A stretch of DNA of 64,000 nt from Ulota crispa (Eukaryota > Streptophyta > Bryopsida > Orthotrichales > Orthotrichaceae), in assembly GCA_963920765.1 (NCBI GenBank), contig OY987248.1:5242539-5306538 (forward strand), written 5' to 3'. Below the pieces are notes generated by a model. The model was given only the letters and a program-made list of their open reading frames with translations, searched no databases and had not been told where the DNA came from. This document shows positions 34,801 through 46,916 of this stretch, piece after piece (position 1 is the first letter of the stretch; every line of letters begins with the position of its first letter). The position numbers were made by a program, and so were the translations under genes.

Positions 34801-37800
34801 AAGAGGGTTGGCAGTTGCCAACTTTTCTTTGCGAGTATTTTGCATCACAAGTACTTTGAAAACATTGCGAACACTCTTAATGACGACGGAGTTGATTGGT
34901 CTTTGATGCAAAAACCACTAGATGAAGACGTGCATTTGGACCGAGCACTTTCAAAAAATATATGCCAGCGTAGAAAGTTCGTACCAATGAAAGGTTTCCC
35001 CTTGGAGGTTTGAACCCAAACGTCCAGCTCAGATCCAGTATCATAAGCTTCATAGCCCTTCTCTACTTTGATTCCAGGATCAAGCATCCAAATTCCCTTG
35101 AATCCCATAATATGCAACTCATTTGAAAGCGCTTTAGGATCTTGAAATTTCTCCTGCATTCAAAAAAAAGAAAAAAACAATAAAGTAAGACTTGAGTGGT
35201 TTGTCAAAAAACTAAAATTCTAACTTCACAACAACCTTATGTTCATTGAGTCACAAACCATGCAGAAATATCAATCAAAACAGGAAAAGGTTATGAAGTG
35301 AATTTTTTTCGCTAAAAAATAAAGTTTTACTCTAAAATTAATGGAAAGGGGTGAGACGGCATATTTAACTAATTCTAGACTATCCAAAGCTTATAAATAG
35401 TAACCTCAGAGATCTCCCAATGTTTTGCATAGTTTAAAGTGAAATTAGTTGTACAGGATTCTATCAATAATCAATTATTAAAATTGTGCATTGAAGGGTT
35501 TCAAACCTTATGAAACGTAAAGCACTTGAACCCTTGCATGTAGTCGATATCCATCCAAACGACATCACAGGGTATTTTTTTCTCCCGAAAAGTATAAGCA
35601 ATCTGAATCATTAGAAGCACAAATTAAAGCCCATTTCTATAAACAAAATAAACAAAAACAGAAACCTCTAAAATCCTCCACACAGAAAACAACAAGAGTT
35701 AACAAAATCCAGTTTGCAGTTATGTTTAAAATTTCCTTTGAAAATACGCACCTCAGATACTTTTTCTGCTGGTTCGTAACTCCACCTGCATTGATGATAT
35801 CCAAGAGTCCACTTGGGCGGCATTGGAATTGTGCCTGCAGTTAAGCAAAGGATCCAAGTTTATACAAGGCTTTCCGTAGCAAAATAAAACAGCAACACTG
35901 TTATCAAGTCCCAAATACAAAATTTAGCTACATATGATTTAGTTTCAAGTTCCACTACCATTATTGTTTTCATGTTTACAATTCTGTACAACAAAATTAT
36001 AGCTTACAAATTTATAAAAAATAATGGACAACATTACCCTGGAATCTCTACGGTGATTTGCATGTAGCGCAAACTTGATTGTTGAGGATTCCAAAAATGT
36101 GGATACTGAATCAATTTGTTGAATATGGTGTGGATGCTAAAACTAGATTAAAAACACATTTCCATAAAGCACAAAAAAAGTAATCTCAGCAACACCTTTT
36201 TATTAATGACTGTAAAGAAAACTAAGTTAATCCTTAAGCGTCCAAAGCCTTCAATATACTCACAAATGGTGACTTGACAGGTCACATCTGACAACTGAGG
36301 GTTAAATCACACAGAGTTTGCTTTGTAAGAAGGTAAAAAAGTACCAATAGCTTGAGCAAGCGCCACTGTCAATGCTTCAGGATTGGAGTATGGTCCAAAG
36401 GATATTACGGGGAATGGTGCTGCAGCTACAAGCCTGATGATTCTCTCTTTCCTCAAATCAACCTGTTTCCTCCAAAATGAGAAACAAAACTCAGCAAAGG
36501 AAAAAAATTACAAAATTTGGTACAAAGATCATATGGAAACTAATAAAAAAATCACCTCACAACGCAGGGATGTATCTGCAAGCACTCCAAAGGATTCTCC
36601 GCTTGGCAATACGCTGAATACCCAGGGATGAGACTGGTAAAGGGAGGTAGTGTTCTGGTTGTAGCCCCAAGCATCTGTGTTCCATGTATAAATCTGGAGA
36701 ATTACACGTGGTCAACATACATGAATGGGAGGGAAAGGTCGCGTCCTCAGATCATCGTAGCATCCTTCATAGTACAAAAATTGTGACTTGAAGAAGGAAA
36801 AAAACACAAGGCAGTAATAGTAGTAATAATAAATTAAAAATATATACGATAATAAACACAAGATAAAGGAATAATCACCCGTTTCCCCGTGCGTTCCACT
36901 GCTCCACCCGCTTCGCCAGTGCCATAGAATGTAGTGCCCAAAGGCAGCTGCATGTCACCCAAAATTTAGGATCAAAGAGAGCAGTACTGCTCACAAATGC
37001 ATCCATGAGATTTCTTGTTGCTTCAACCAAAAAACACGAGTAAAATTTACTCACTACACCAAAATTACTCCGTATTTTCTATTTATACAGACGACGTACC
37101 TGATGAAAGTGACTAAGGAGGGGAAAAAAAAGCAGAAAAAAAGCCATAGCCTGGGGTTACAAACCTTGAAAACGACAGTTTGCTTTCCACCGTCAACCTT
37201 GATCTCCGGAAGGTAAACGGGAGCCTTCATCCGAAAGCTAGAAGTCTCCACAGCCTCGTCTCGAAGCTTTGGATTAGCAAAACTCAAGCATGGCGGGGTT
37301 CTCCCTCGTGCCGTCTCCGACGCATCGAACCGGAACACGGACTCTCCGAGGATAGGCATGCAAGCCATGTCGTCACCGTCAGCGCGTGCGTTCTCTCCAC
37401 TCAACACAGCGCCGGTGCTCGCCGTTGTCGAGTTTGACCCATCAGCTCTCGCAGCATGTATACCTGGTCAATGTCAATGTCACAAAGCTCGTAAACCGAA
37501 AGAGCCACACTACTCAATACCTCCAGCAATGCCAGAAAAACAGCACCGTTCAAATGCAGTGTCAAGAAACAACAAAAGAGTTACAGCAAAAAACAGAGAG
37601 TCCGAATTAGCCTACTACTTCGGCTATGGCAGTGACAACAAACTGGCTGGAACAATTGCAACGTAGTACATGTAATATCGGCTCTGTACGAATTTCACTG
37701 GTTGGTGAACTAGATAAGAACCGGTTACAACATACCAGTGGCTACACAGTCGTCAAATCTATAAGCTGCGATTCACTGTTCCCTCAACTTCCGGCAGCTT

Positions 37801-38419
37801 TTAGATAAGCACTTCGTGATTCATTACAAGATTCGTTAAAGAGACGAGTTAATCCAGATTCTCTAGCAAACGCAACTAAATGAGGCTAAACGAGTTCTTG
37901 TCACAGAGAAGATCTAATACCGATATCGAGCAACTCTACATTGCGACAACTAACAACCTCCTCCTAGAAAGAAAATACTTAAATCGAATCGTGGACGTTC
38001 GCAAACTCCAGTGCGCACAATTGGCAATTAATTGCTTAAACGGAAAATTTATATAAAGACTTGCAGCATTCTGAAGCTACCGCTCGCCATAGCCAGCAAT
38101 CGAAGAAGGAAGAAGGAAAGAGGAACTTACGTAGGTTTGAACTGGCGATAGAAAGCGGTTGTGCTTGTGCAGCGTGACAAGCTCGTAATGAGCAAGATTG
38201 AAGCGCGGTAAGCTTAGCAATTGTGCGACGTCGTGGAAGCGACCGCAACAACAACAGAGGTCGGTTCAGAGAAGAGAGACGCCGAAGAGAGGACGGCGAG
38301 ACACCGGCAATTGAGAGCATTTCCTGCGAAGTCGGCTTTATGAAGAGGCAGGCAGGCTGCAGCGACGAATTCGAGGCCCGCATTGGAATCTCGCAGGTTG
38401 TCTCTGCCACGGATTTCAA
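25900..38419 (-). CDS. HGL1: GH31 alpha-glucosidase, heteroglycan glucosidase 1 type
   Basis: Twenty-one exons on the minus strand: 38419-38131, 37463-37165, 36947-36879, 36693-36556, 36462-36345, 35834-35752, 35602-35507, 35153-34985, 34232-34090, 33349-33263, 32676-32491, 32145-31978, 31835-31715, 31597-31528, 30887-30800, 30683-30563, 29599-29382, 29051-28943, 28507-28243, 27570-27245 and 26099-25900, with frame kept throughout (about 1120 residues, stop TAG at 25900). The sequence follows Arabidopsis HGL1 (At3g23640) almost exon by exon, including the C-terminal NRFDLRQVELCVLNW. The catalytic nucleophile lies in GIWNDMNEPAVF (about residue 460) and the acid/base in WTGDN (about 541). Known plant members act on cytosolic heteroglycans. 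The first 128 residues or so are extra, rich in Ser/Arg/Leu and poor in acids, like a plastid transit peptide. Introns hold MITEs at 30114-30343 and 36231-36301. Confidence 0.93.
28110..28215. repeat. Dispersed repeat in HGL1 intron 19
   Basis: The phrases cttggttatcctagattt and aggcctacttt plus the following 60 bases resemble 59783-59880. The family and ends are unknown. Confidence 0.45.
30114..30343. mobile_element. TA-flanked MITE, family D (copy 2), in HGL1 intron 16
   Basis: Ends TACATTGGATATTGCATTTA and inverse of TACACTGAATATTGCGTTTA. The body shares acctcatgactcat and cgttgttgttgcca with 62616-62899. Confidence 0.75.
32222..32447. repeat. Intronic repeat shared by HGL1 introns 11 and 9 (copy 1)
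   Basis: About 215 bases (agcaaaaaaaccgtacgaaa, aaccaaccaaaatttt, gtgcgtacactcaaaaaac) recur in direct orientation at 33722-33928 in the neighbouring intron. Confidence 0.6.
33722..33928. repeat. Intronic repeat shared by HGL1 introns 11 and 9 (copy 2)
   Basis: Counterpart of 32222-32447 (ggcaaaaaaaccagttagaa, gaccacccaaaatttt, gtgcatgtactagaaaacc). Either a dispersed element or a local duplication. Confidence 0.6.
36231..36301. mobile_element. Tiny TTAA-flanked element in HGL1 intron 5
   Basis: Starts TCCTTAAGCGTCCAAAG and ends CAACTGAGGG, with TTAA on both sides (36227-36230 and 36302-36305). It is 71 bp long. Confidence 0.5.
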
Positions 38420-39056
38420 GCACGCGAGCGAGCGAGAGACTCTGCCAAACTCTCTCCAGAGTCCTGACCTGCCTGGGACTCCGACTGCGGGCTTCAGTCT
38501 CCTCGGACAGGCCAGCTCGGATTTTTCATCGTTTCTCTGTTCGTAGAAGCGACGACCACGTTGGTGCCATGTCGTCCTTTTCGTCGGCCTTTCCGTCGGT
38601 CTTTTCGGGTGACCATTTCGTGGAGGTGGACGTCCCGGTGGGCTCGCGGCGGGATTGTCCGGTCAGGGTTCGGGGAGAACCGGTGGTTAGTGCAATGTCA
38701 GCCGGTTGGAATTGCAAAAAAATCCGGATTAAAAAAATCAATCTTTTCCTCTATATATATATTTTCCTCTATATATATATATAGTATATTACAATAAAAT
38801 TTTAAAAAATTTATAGAAAATAACCGGTGCATGCCGCTAGTAAATATCAAGTTGAAACTAGGCTAAAGTTTTTACCTAAACATGACATTCAGTAGCTTGA
38901 AGAGGGGCTGCATTTCCTTCTCTTTAGGTGTCATCCACAAACTTCGTCCTGACTAGGAGAATTCTTTTTTTTTCCCTGACATGGCTGGCCCCCACACCGA
39001 CGTATGTGCACTAAACTGAGCCTCTCTTTCATAAACTCTCTGACAAATTTAGTTAA
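38420..39056. other. Upstream region of the HGL1-type gene
   Basis: GC-rich to about 38720, consistent with a promoter and leader for the minus-strand gene. Two TA-rich blocks (ctatatatatat) lie at 38751-38785. Open frames on the plus strand here do not resemble known proteins. Confidence 0.45.
38751..38785. repeat. TA microsatellite
   Basis: Two runs of tatata, each introduced by cctctata, lie about 340 bases upstream of the HGL1 start. They could include a TATA element but are more simply microsatellite. Confidence 0.7.
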
Positions 39057-39074
39057 GTGTCCCCATTGCTAAAT

Positions 39075-39146
39075 AATGGTGTGGAATATTTCACACCATT
39101 CCATCCAATGGATGAAATGGTATGGAATATTCCATACCATTCTCTT
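39075..39146. repeat. Pair of short palindromes
   Basis: AATGGTGTGGAATATTTCAC with its inverse follows at once, then AATGGTATGGAATATTCCAT with its inverse. These are two related perfect or near-perfect palindromes of about 26 bp separated by about 16 bases. Confidence 0.75.
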
Positions 39147-39309
39147 GGAAGGAGGGCAGCCTTTATTAGTGCTACTGAATGTTATGAACAAAGGTCCGGT
39201 TCAGTGGGTAGTGTCTCCTTCAAAAAATATCTAAGGCCGAAGGCTTGAACTCTGTCAGGGCACTAATTCCATTCACCTCCCTAAATGATCTCCCTCAGTA
39301 CATGTCTTA

Positions 39310-39535
39310 TTCATAGCTTTTCCATAATGTACAATGGACGTACATTTGAGGAGGTGCACCATTTTAAAGCCCTATGACCTTTCCACTTCAAAATTTCATA
39401 ACTAATTCCACATTGCTCTAAAAAATACAAAATAACTTGAGTTAGATGCCAGTTCCTCTTGTCTTTCAAGAAAAATTTACTGAAAAATATTTCGAGAAGT
39501 TCCACCGCCCCAAAATTCAGTTTCAACTCTTAGAT
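39310..39535 (-). repeat. Dispersed repeat, family F (copy 2)
   Basis: Inverted counterpart of 24417-24713 (ggtgcaccattttaaagccc, ccagttcctcttgtctttc). Ends unclear. Confidence 0.6.
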
Positions 39536-39559
39536 GGTCGGTTTACAAACCTCTTACCT

Positions 39560-39859
39560 TAGAGCATCTCCACCGTGGATGCAAGCACACACACGCAAAC
39601 GTGACTCTTGCGAGAGCAAGCAATGCTACTTTGCTCCGTGCACGCCCTAGTTCCGGATTTCCACGTTCACACAATAGCTAACACGGAAGACTATTCCCTT
39701 TCATTTTGCAAAGGTTTGCCAACTATTTGCACCTCAGTGGTTGCCTAGTGGTTGCCGGACAATAAAGCATGCACTATGTGTTCACTGAAAGATTGAACGG
39801 AACTCTCTCCAAAAGTTTTTTTGAATTCCTGGTTACATCTACGGTCCAGATGCTCTTAG
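39560..39859. mobile_element. GAGCATCTCCA-terminal MITE
   Basis: Left end TAGAGCATCTCCACCGTGGA pairs with the inverted right end CTAAGAGCATCTGGACCGTA. Ends of this form (GAGCATCTCCA) are common in plant MITEs of hAT or Mutator affinity. The body of about 300 bp has no coding capacity. Confidence 0.6.
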
Positions 39860-40121
39860 CATGTGAAACTCGTGGACTAGCCAGATCAGTGGAGAAGATC
39901 CCTTTAGTTGCATTTAATTTGTCCTTTTTTTTTGGCTTGGGCAGTGTGCAGTGGAAATCTGGGAATGCCGGAGCACATGGCCTATTTTGGTTGCAGTACT
40001 TTTTGTTGGCTTTGCCGGTGCCCTACAAAAAACCACTGCACGTAATTAGGTTCACAACTATTGCACGGGCTTGGGTCAACTTGCCATTGATAAGAAAACG
40101 CTCCTTCCAAATCTTCTTCTG

Positions 40122-40669
40122 TAAGGTAGGAGCACCCATAAATGTCAAACTAAGGGTTTCGAACATGATGACTAATCATAAACAACTAGCAAATTATAGG
40201 ATCCTATTAGGAACAGAAAATAAATGAGTTTGCACTTTTGAACGTATTATTTGGATAGTGTGAGAATAAGCTGTGAATTTGTTAAAGAGCAAATTGCCAT
40301 TGCATCCATAACCACTTTTAACCCTTAAACGTCCATAGGGAACCGTGTATACGCTGATGTATAATTGTTATTTGCTACCGATAAGAAATTTTAATTTGGG
40401 ATCTGAAGTAGCTCACTAAAACCACGTTGATCTATTCTTGACTTCTTTGTTGGTCTCGAATGTAGTAGAGGTGTGGATCCATTCCAAATACAAGAAAGAT
40501 ACCCCGTATTGTAATAGTCGCAATGGCATGCTGGGACATTTAGGGGTTAAGAATTAATGTTCACATGTTGTACATCCTTGTCATTACATCTATTCACTTC
40601 CACAAATTTTCCAAGATTTCAGAGGTGACGGTTATGAGAACATTGATGCTTATGGGTGTTCCTACCTTA
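40122..40669. mobile_element. Family C MITE containing a nested family A MITE
   Basis: Ends TAAGGTAGGAGCACCCATA and inverse TATGGGTGTTCCTACCTTA. The sequence matches 10925-11243 in inverted orientation except for the 225-bp family A element at 40322-40546, which therefore inserted later. Confidence 0.8.
40322..40546 (+). mobile_element. TTAA-flanked MITE, family A, nested in family C
   Basis: Starts CCCTTAAACGTCCATAGGG and ends GGGACATTTAGGGG, with TTAA at 40318-40321 and 40547-40550. This is the best-preserved copy of the family in the window. Confidence 0.8.
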
Positions 40670-40675
40670 GTCCGT

Positions 40676-41059
40676 ACCCCTAAACGTCCATGAGGACGTT
40701 TTTCGTCTTGTGGCCCTGAAAAAACAATATGTATAATAGAAAAAAGTTGTTTTCAATTGTTTTTTTTTTCAAAAGTGATTGCAAACACATGATCCATTGT
40801 AGAAGGCAAATAACAATCTTATCAAATATACTCATATTTTTAGGTAACCCAAATTGTGAGAAAATTTAAAATCACAATGTTAGGTTCCAAGTTACCCTTA
40901 TTGCAATTTTCTCGAGGTCAGCATGCACTATTGGCTTTTGAAACTTTTAGTAGCAATACTATTGGTGCCCATCAACCAAAACACTGTTGAAGCTACAATA
41001 TAAATACTGTTGAAGCTATAGTGTAGGCGGGCCATAGCCACCCAGCAGTCCTTCAAGGA
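40676..41059. mobile_element. Probable TTAA-type element
   Basis: Left end ACCCCTAAACGTCCATGAGG without a clean TTAA, right end CAGTCCTTCAAGGA followed by TTAA (41060-41063). No coding sequence seen. Confidence 0.45.
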
Positions 41060-41302
41060 TTAACCCTTAACCCCTAAATGCGTGTGGGTACTTTTCTCAC
41101 TTCAAGTAGGCATTTTGGATTTTTTAAAATTGTAGTTGTGAGATCATTTTTAATCATTGACAAAATATTGTAACTTGAACTTCAAGTTGAACTTCAAGGC
41201 TTCTAGATGGCCTAAAAAATAGGACCCAAACCAAAATTGTTTTATTGGTTCACTCCTAAAAACCCATTGTCCCTACAGGGGACAAATTGGATTTTAGGTA
41301 GT

Positions 41303-41561
41303 TGTCAAGGTTCGGCAATTGCATGATCGACACTCTGTCCAAATCAACCAACACAAACTCTATGAGCCTCATTCCGTAAATTGCTCATGGCAAGCATTAA
41401 AAGATTAAGCAGGTAGTATCAAAATCATTACGTCTGTATTAGCAAAATGTTGCGTGAGAAACAAACCTCCTCACGTGGTTATTAAAGGAAAGAGAAGGAT
41501 CAACTAACAATAACTGTCATAATTACAATCAAGTCCTGCTGTTACTAACTAGTTTGTAACA
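41303..41561 (-). repeat. 3' LTR of the chromovirus fossil
   Basis: 259 bp, matched by 46653-46911. On the minus strand it begins TGTTACAAACTAG and ends CCTTGACA. Confidence 0.92.
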
Positions 41562-44500
41562 TTACCCCCTCTTTTATTGTCCATGTCGTGTTGTTTGAAA
41601 ATGTGATTGTGGTGCCTTAGGATGGAATGTATGGAACTTTGCAATAGCATCAGATGCATTTTCTAGATTTGCAGCCGACTCCCAGGAGTGCTCCTCTAGT
41701 CCATAGCCTTTCTAAGAAACAAGGTACTAGAGTTTCTTCCCGCGACCAAAAAATCGTGAATCAAGAACTTCACAAACCTCCCATTCCACATCTCCGTCGA
41801 GAGTGATTATTGGTGGAGGCGGTATATGGTGTCGTCCTGGAATGGTGTCTTACCAATATCCTTCCAAAAGAGAGACGTGGAAGACGTCACGAATACGTAG
41901 TGTTTTTGGTAACTTGAAGCGGTAAACCACGTCTGAGAATTTTGATATCACTGCAAATGGTCCTAAAAACTTATAATCCAATTTTTGGAACAGCGCGGTG
42001 GTGACAATATTCTCATTTCAAAGAAGGACTTTGTTGCCAATTCTAAATGTTGGTTGCAGCTTTATTCCACGATCATAAGTTTGCTTGGCTTGTTCCCCTG
42101 CCATCTTAATCAATGTTTTTAGCTCCTCATGTACTTATTGTAGGTGCCAAACTTGATCTTCTGCCGTCGGAACTATAGATGTGGTTGGTGTCAAAAACAA
42201 TAATGTCGGATGATAACCATAAGTAGCATAAAATGGAGAAAATCCTATTGCAGAATGACATGCATTATTATATATAAATTCGGCCAATGGAAGGATGTTA
42301 GTTCAATTATCTTGATGTCTTGTGGTAAAGATTCTCAAGAATTGTTCTACTACTTGGTTTACCCTCTCAGTTTGTTCATCCCCTTGAGGATGGAAGGCTG
42401 TTGTTGGAGATGGCTGAATCTTGAGAAGTTCACATAATCTTCTCATAAAATTAGATACAAAAACCAAACCCCAATTTGATATTGCATTATCCAACATTCC
42501 ATGGTATTTCCAGATATGATGCAAATATATAGAAGTTATTTCATTAAAATCAATTGTTTCCTTTGTAGGAATGAAATGAGCTAACTTTGTGTTTTTATCC
42601 ACCACGACCATGATAGGATTGTATCCTTTACTATTTAGTAGCTTAACTATAAAATTAATAAAAATTCTTTTCCAAGATACTTGGCCAGCTGGGATGGATT
42701 GCTTCAATCCATATCTAGCATGATGTATAGCTTCTGATTGTTGGCAAAAGTCGCATCCGTCAATGTAGCGGTGAACATACCGGCAAATAGTAGGCCAATA
42801 AAAAGTCATTGTAACCAAGTCTAAGGTCTTTGTTTGTCCTTAGTGTCTTGCAGCAGGAGCATTGTACCTAGATCGTAAGATTTGACATCAAAATTCTTCA
42901 TCATCTAGTACATATAGTATTCTTTGAAAACAAAGGATTCCGTTAGTGAAGGTATATCCCTGAAGTCAGCGGCGGATGTCTGCTAGGGTTTGATTTTAAT
43001 TTCCCTTGAAAAATGTTAGTATTGGATACAAAGTAGCATCTTCTTTTGTTGCCGCCTTCACTTGTTCCAAGATACCGGCATCAGTTGAAACCGGCTCACA
43101 AGATTCGAGTACAGCTAGTTGTAGAAAGCGTCGGTTTTCTCTATTTTTTCCTTCTATAACATCTATTTGTCTTAAAAGCGCATTTGCCCTGCCATTCAAT
43201 GAACCTAATTGATGTTGTATGTCAAAATTAAAAGCTGATAAAAATTTAGACCATTGGGCTTAACATCAATTTAGTTGTTTGGTGGTGAGGAAATATTCCA
43301 AGTTTTTGTGATCGAAAATTATCTGAAATTCATGCAGAGATCCTTCTAAGTAAACTCGCTAGTCTTGGAATGCCGAAACCACACTTAAAAGTTCTTTGTT
43401 GTAGATGTCATAGTTTTGTTCTAGTGACAACATTTTAGAACTCCTAAATGCACAAGGATGTAGGTGTCCATCCTCCCCGTGCTGTGAAAGAATTGCGCCT
43501 GTTGCAGTATCAAATACATCTGTCTCCACCACAAAAGGTTGGTTAAAGTTTGAGTGGAGTAACACCGGTGCTTGAAGGAATTTAAATTGAAGTTCTTTAA
43601 ATGCTTGGTTTGCTTGTAATGTCTACTTAAATCTTTTATCTTTTTGCGTTAAAGTTATAAGGGGCATTGCAATCTTTGAATAATCACATATAAAGCGACG
43701 ATAGAAATTTGCAAACCCGAGGAAAGCTTGAACTTCTTTAACCATTTTTGGGATGGGCCAATCTTTAATACTTTAGACCTTATCTTAACACATCTCTAAT
43801 CCTTTGCTTGAAACAATCATTCCCAAGAATTCAACAGATTGGTAGTAGAACTGACATTTAGATTCTTTGGCATAAAGCCCATGTTTCTGGAGTCATTGTA
43901 AGACTTCTCGCACCACTTGTTGATATTCTTCCAAATTCTTAGAAAAAATAAATATATCATCTAAATATATCACCACTGAGATATCCTAAAAGTCACCAAA
44001 AATGCTTTGCATATAAGATTAAAATTGAGTTGGGCATTGATTAATCCAAAAGACATCACTAAATACTCAAATACGCCGTACCGCGTTTTAAATGCTGTTT
44101 TTTGCTCATGACTTGGTGCCATGCGTATTCAATGATACGCTTGCCTTACATCCAATTTAGTAAATATTTTAACCCCCACTAACCGGTTAGTGAGCTCTAG
44201 TATAAGAGGTAAGGGATAGCAATTTTTTACAGTTACTTTGTTAAGATTACAATAATCTATGCAAACCCTAATTGAGCCAACTTTTCTACGGGCGAACACA
44301 ATGGGTGCCAAAATAGGAGACTTAAACCTCCAAATCCACCATTTTCTCAAATTCTCCTCTAAATACTTGCGAAGCTCATCTAATTCTGTTGGAGACATTG
44401 GTCGCGATCCGATATTACGTGGCTCTTGGTCCTCTTTTAACTCAATCTTTGTGTCAAACAAGCTATGGTCTGGCAACTCATTTGATGCGTCCTCGCTAAA

Positions 44501-46652
44501 AGCTTTGTGCAAATCATGGTACACAGCTAGAATAGAGATGCCTATGGACCTTGTGGTGTCAACTGCATCAATGCACTCCAAAATTTCAAAAGAATAAATT
44601 TCAGCTTCATTTTCAAAATGATGGAAAGCCGCCATTGATACTAATGCATGTTTAGGTGACGTCAATTTTGAAGCAGCCAAATCCAAATCCTTTACTTTTT
44701 TGGCCGTAGTCCAACCCATAGTGCCCAAGCTCTCAGGTTGTCATAGCCCAGCTTCCTCAGCCATTCCTTCAACTTCTTATGACTTATAAGTGATTGAAGT
44801 AATCCAACCTCCAACTGAACGACGCCAGCCACAACCTTCACTTTTACCGTCAATTTCCTGCTCCATGCAATTCTTTTGGCAGTAAGAAGAGTCAAACAAT
44901 ACACTCCGTTGAGCCCAACAAATTGTTGAGTTATGGCGGATTCACCAGGGAATGCCCAACATGTATAGATATTGCCCAATGTTTGTAATATCCGCCACTG
45001 ATGTCTCTCGATGATCCCCAACGACAAGTTTAATAATAGCCTCCTGCATAATAAGTCCAAAACTGATCACTCACTCGTCAATTACTCTAACTTCTCGCGA
45101 TATCAATTTTGGATGTAAAATAGCGATGTACTGCTCAGCAAATTTTGGGTGCATGAATACTCTTGTGGCTCCTGAATCCACCAATATGGGTGCTGCCAAG
45201 GAGTTGATTTCTGCATCCAGTGTTATATGTGCTCCCAGATCAATAATGGCACGTGATTAGAGTGGGTCCAACTCATTCTCCGGACCCTCCATCCTAGATT
45301 GACTATGCTTCATTCCTCCAACCATTCTATCTTTCAAGATTGTAACAGCTGCACATTAAATTGTGCTCGGGTACTGAACCACTCCATTCAGGCTCGGGCT
45401 CCCCCTTTTCTTGAGACCTCGTCACCACCTTTGGTTGTTGCTGATAGTGATAATGGTTTTGAAGGATTTGTAGGATACTTAGCCCGCACATGGCCTAGCT
45501 CTCCGCAACCCCAGCATCTGCCTTGACACTGGTATTCAAGCCTCTTTGCCGCCGTCTTGGCAAAGGTTAGAGGAACCCGAGTTGCGCCAAGCTCCATTGA
45601 TACTGGGCTGATGATCTTGAACTACCCTGAAATTTTCTTGTTGGATCTCGGGAAGGGATGGTTGGGCTCTTGAAAGTTGAAGAATCCATTTGCAATTGTT
45701 GATTCTGATGCCTGCCCCACAATTTTTCATCTATCCGCAATGCCATCGCCATCCACTCATGAAGCCTACACGGTTGAGTTTCAGCAGTGGTCACCAAATC
45801 AAGAATTTTATCTTTGAGCCCCTTTTGGAATTGCGCTACCAAACTAGACTCATTCCAATCGATTTGCGCTGCATACTTGTTGAATGTAGAAATATATGAT
45901 GCAACGGAGTTTGTTTGCTGCAGCTTTCCAATGCAATCTTTAGCATTACCTCTTCTATCAAGGTCGCCATAAACGCTAATAATTGCATCTCGAAATGCGT
46001 TATAATCCACCAACAGTGTGTGCTTGCGTTCTTCATTAAGAGCTTGGAGGAGGGGCATAGCCTAATTTTGCGCAGCTCCAGTCATATATGACAAAGCATA
46101 AGCTACTTTATCAACATCAAAACTATATGTTCGAGGCTTACCTCAAAATACCAAGCAAAGTTGTGCGAACCATCGATACACCTCATTGCCCTTCTTGTCA
46201 GAAAACTTGTTAGGATTTGCCACTTTCGACTCTGTACCTCTAAATTCCAATTCGTCATGCCTTCCTATTCCTTGTTGTGCTTGATCACTTAAGGTCAAAG
46301 GAGACACATGCCGAGGTCCCGTAGCCGCTTGGTCTGAAATTTCCTGCACCAAATGTGGAATTGCAGCTTGAAACACTATTTGAATTTGCTGTTGAATAAA
46401 ATTGGCCCATTCTGATCCAACCCCCTCTGGTAATGAGAGTCCTCCTAGTACTCCTCCATGTCTTTCCCGATCCATGGTGAAATTGGTGTACACTTGGCCT
46501 TGTTTCAAACTACTGGCAAAAGAATCAGTGCAAGCACTCTAATATCATACACAATGACCCATAGCAACATAAACATGGGAACACTGAACAAAGTTTCTGG
46601 AATAGATTCATGAATCGTGAACGGAGCTTGGATTGTCCATGACGTAACATTA

Positions 46653-46911
46653 TGTCAAGGTTTGGCAATTGCATGATTGACACTCCGTCCAAATCAACCA
46701 ACATAAACTCTATGAGCCTCATTTTGTAAATCGCTCATGGCAAGCATTAAAAGATTAGGCAAGTAGTATTGAAATCATTGCGTCTGTATTAGCAAAATGT
46801 TGCGTGAGAAACAAACCTCCTCATGTGGTTCTTAAAGGAAAGAGAAGGATCAACTATCCATAACCGTCGTAACCGCAATCAAGTCTTGCTGTTACTAATT
46901 AGTTTGTAACA
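46653..46911 (-). repeat. 5' LTR of the chromovirus fossil
   Basis: 259 bp, same ends as the left LTR and about 91 percent identical by hand comparison. Confidence 0.92.
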
Positions 46912-46916
46912 GTAGT

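Larger units (their letters stand above)
41303..46911 (-). mobile_element. Ty3/gypsy chromovirus fossil (LTR retrotransposon)
   Basis: Old LTR element on the minus strand, about 5.6 kb, bounded by 259-bp LTRs with TG...CA ends and a 5-bp host duplication GTAGT (41298-41302, 46912-46916). Parts in order on the minus strand: gag-like region (about 46480-45560) with a CCHC zinc knuckle (about 45540-45490), protease with the DSGA signature (about 45170), reverse transcriptase (about 44730-43700), RNase H (about 43570-43200), integrase with zinc-binding and core domains (about 42900-42200) and chromodomain-like remains (about 41830-41690). A purine-rich tract precedes the left LTR. The outline is complete, but the coding parts are broken in many places (roughly ten or more). 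By hand count the two LTRs differ at about 23 of 259 positions (about 9 percent, mostly transitions), suggesting an insertion millions of years old. Confidence 0.93.

Noticed and set aside
38383-38784. 133-codon plus-strand frame upstream of HGL1
   Set aside because: GC-rich promoter/leader sequence ending in a TA microsatellite, with low-complexity Arg/Ser content and no family.
39769-40227. 152-codon plus-strand frame
   Set aside because: Spans the end of one MITE and the start of another, so it cannot be a single gene.
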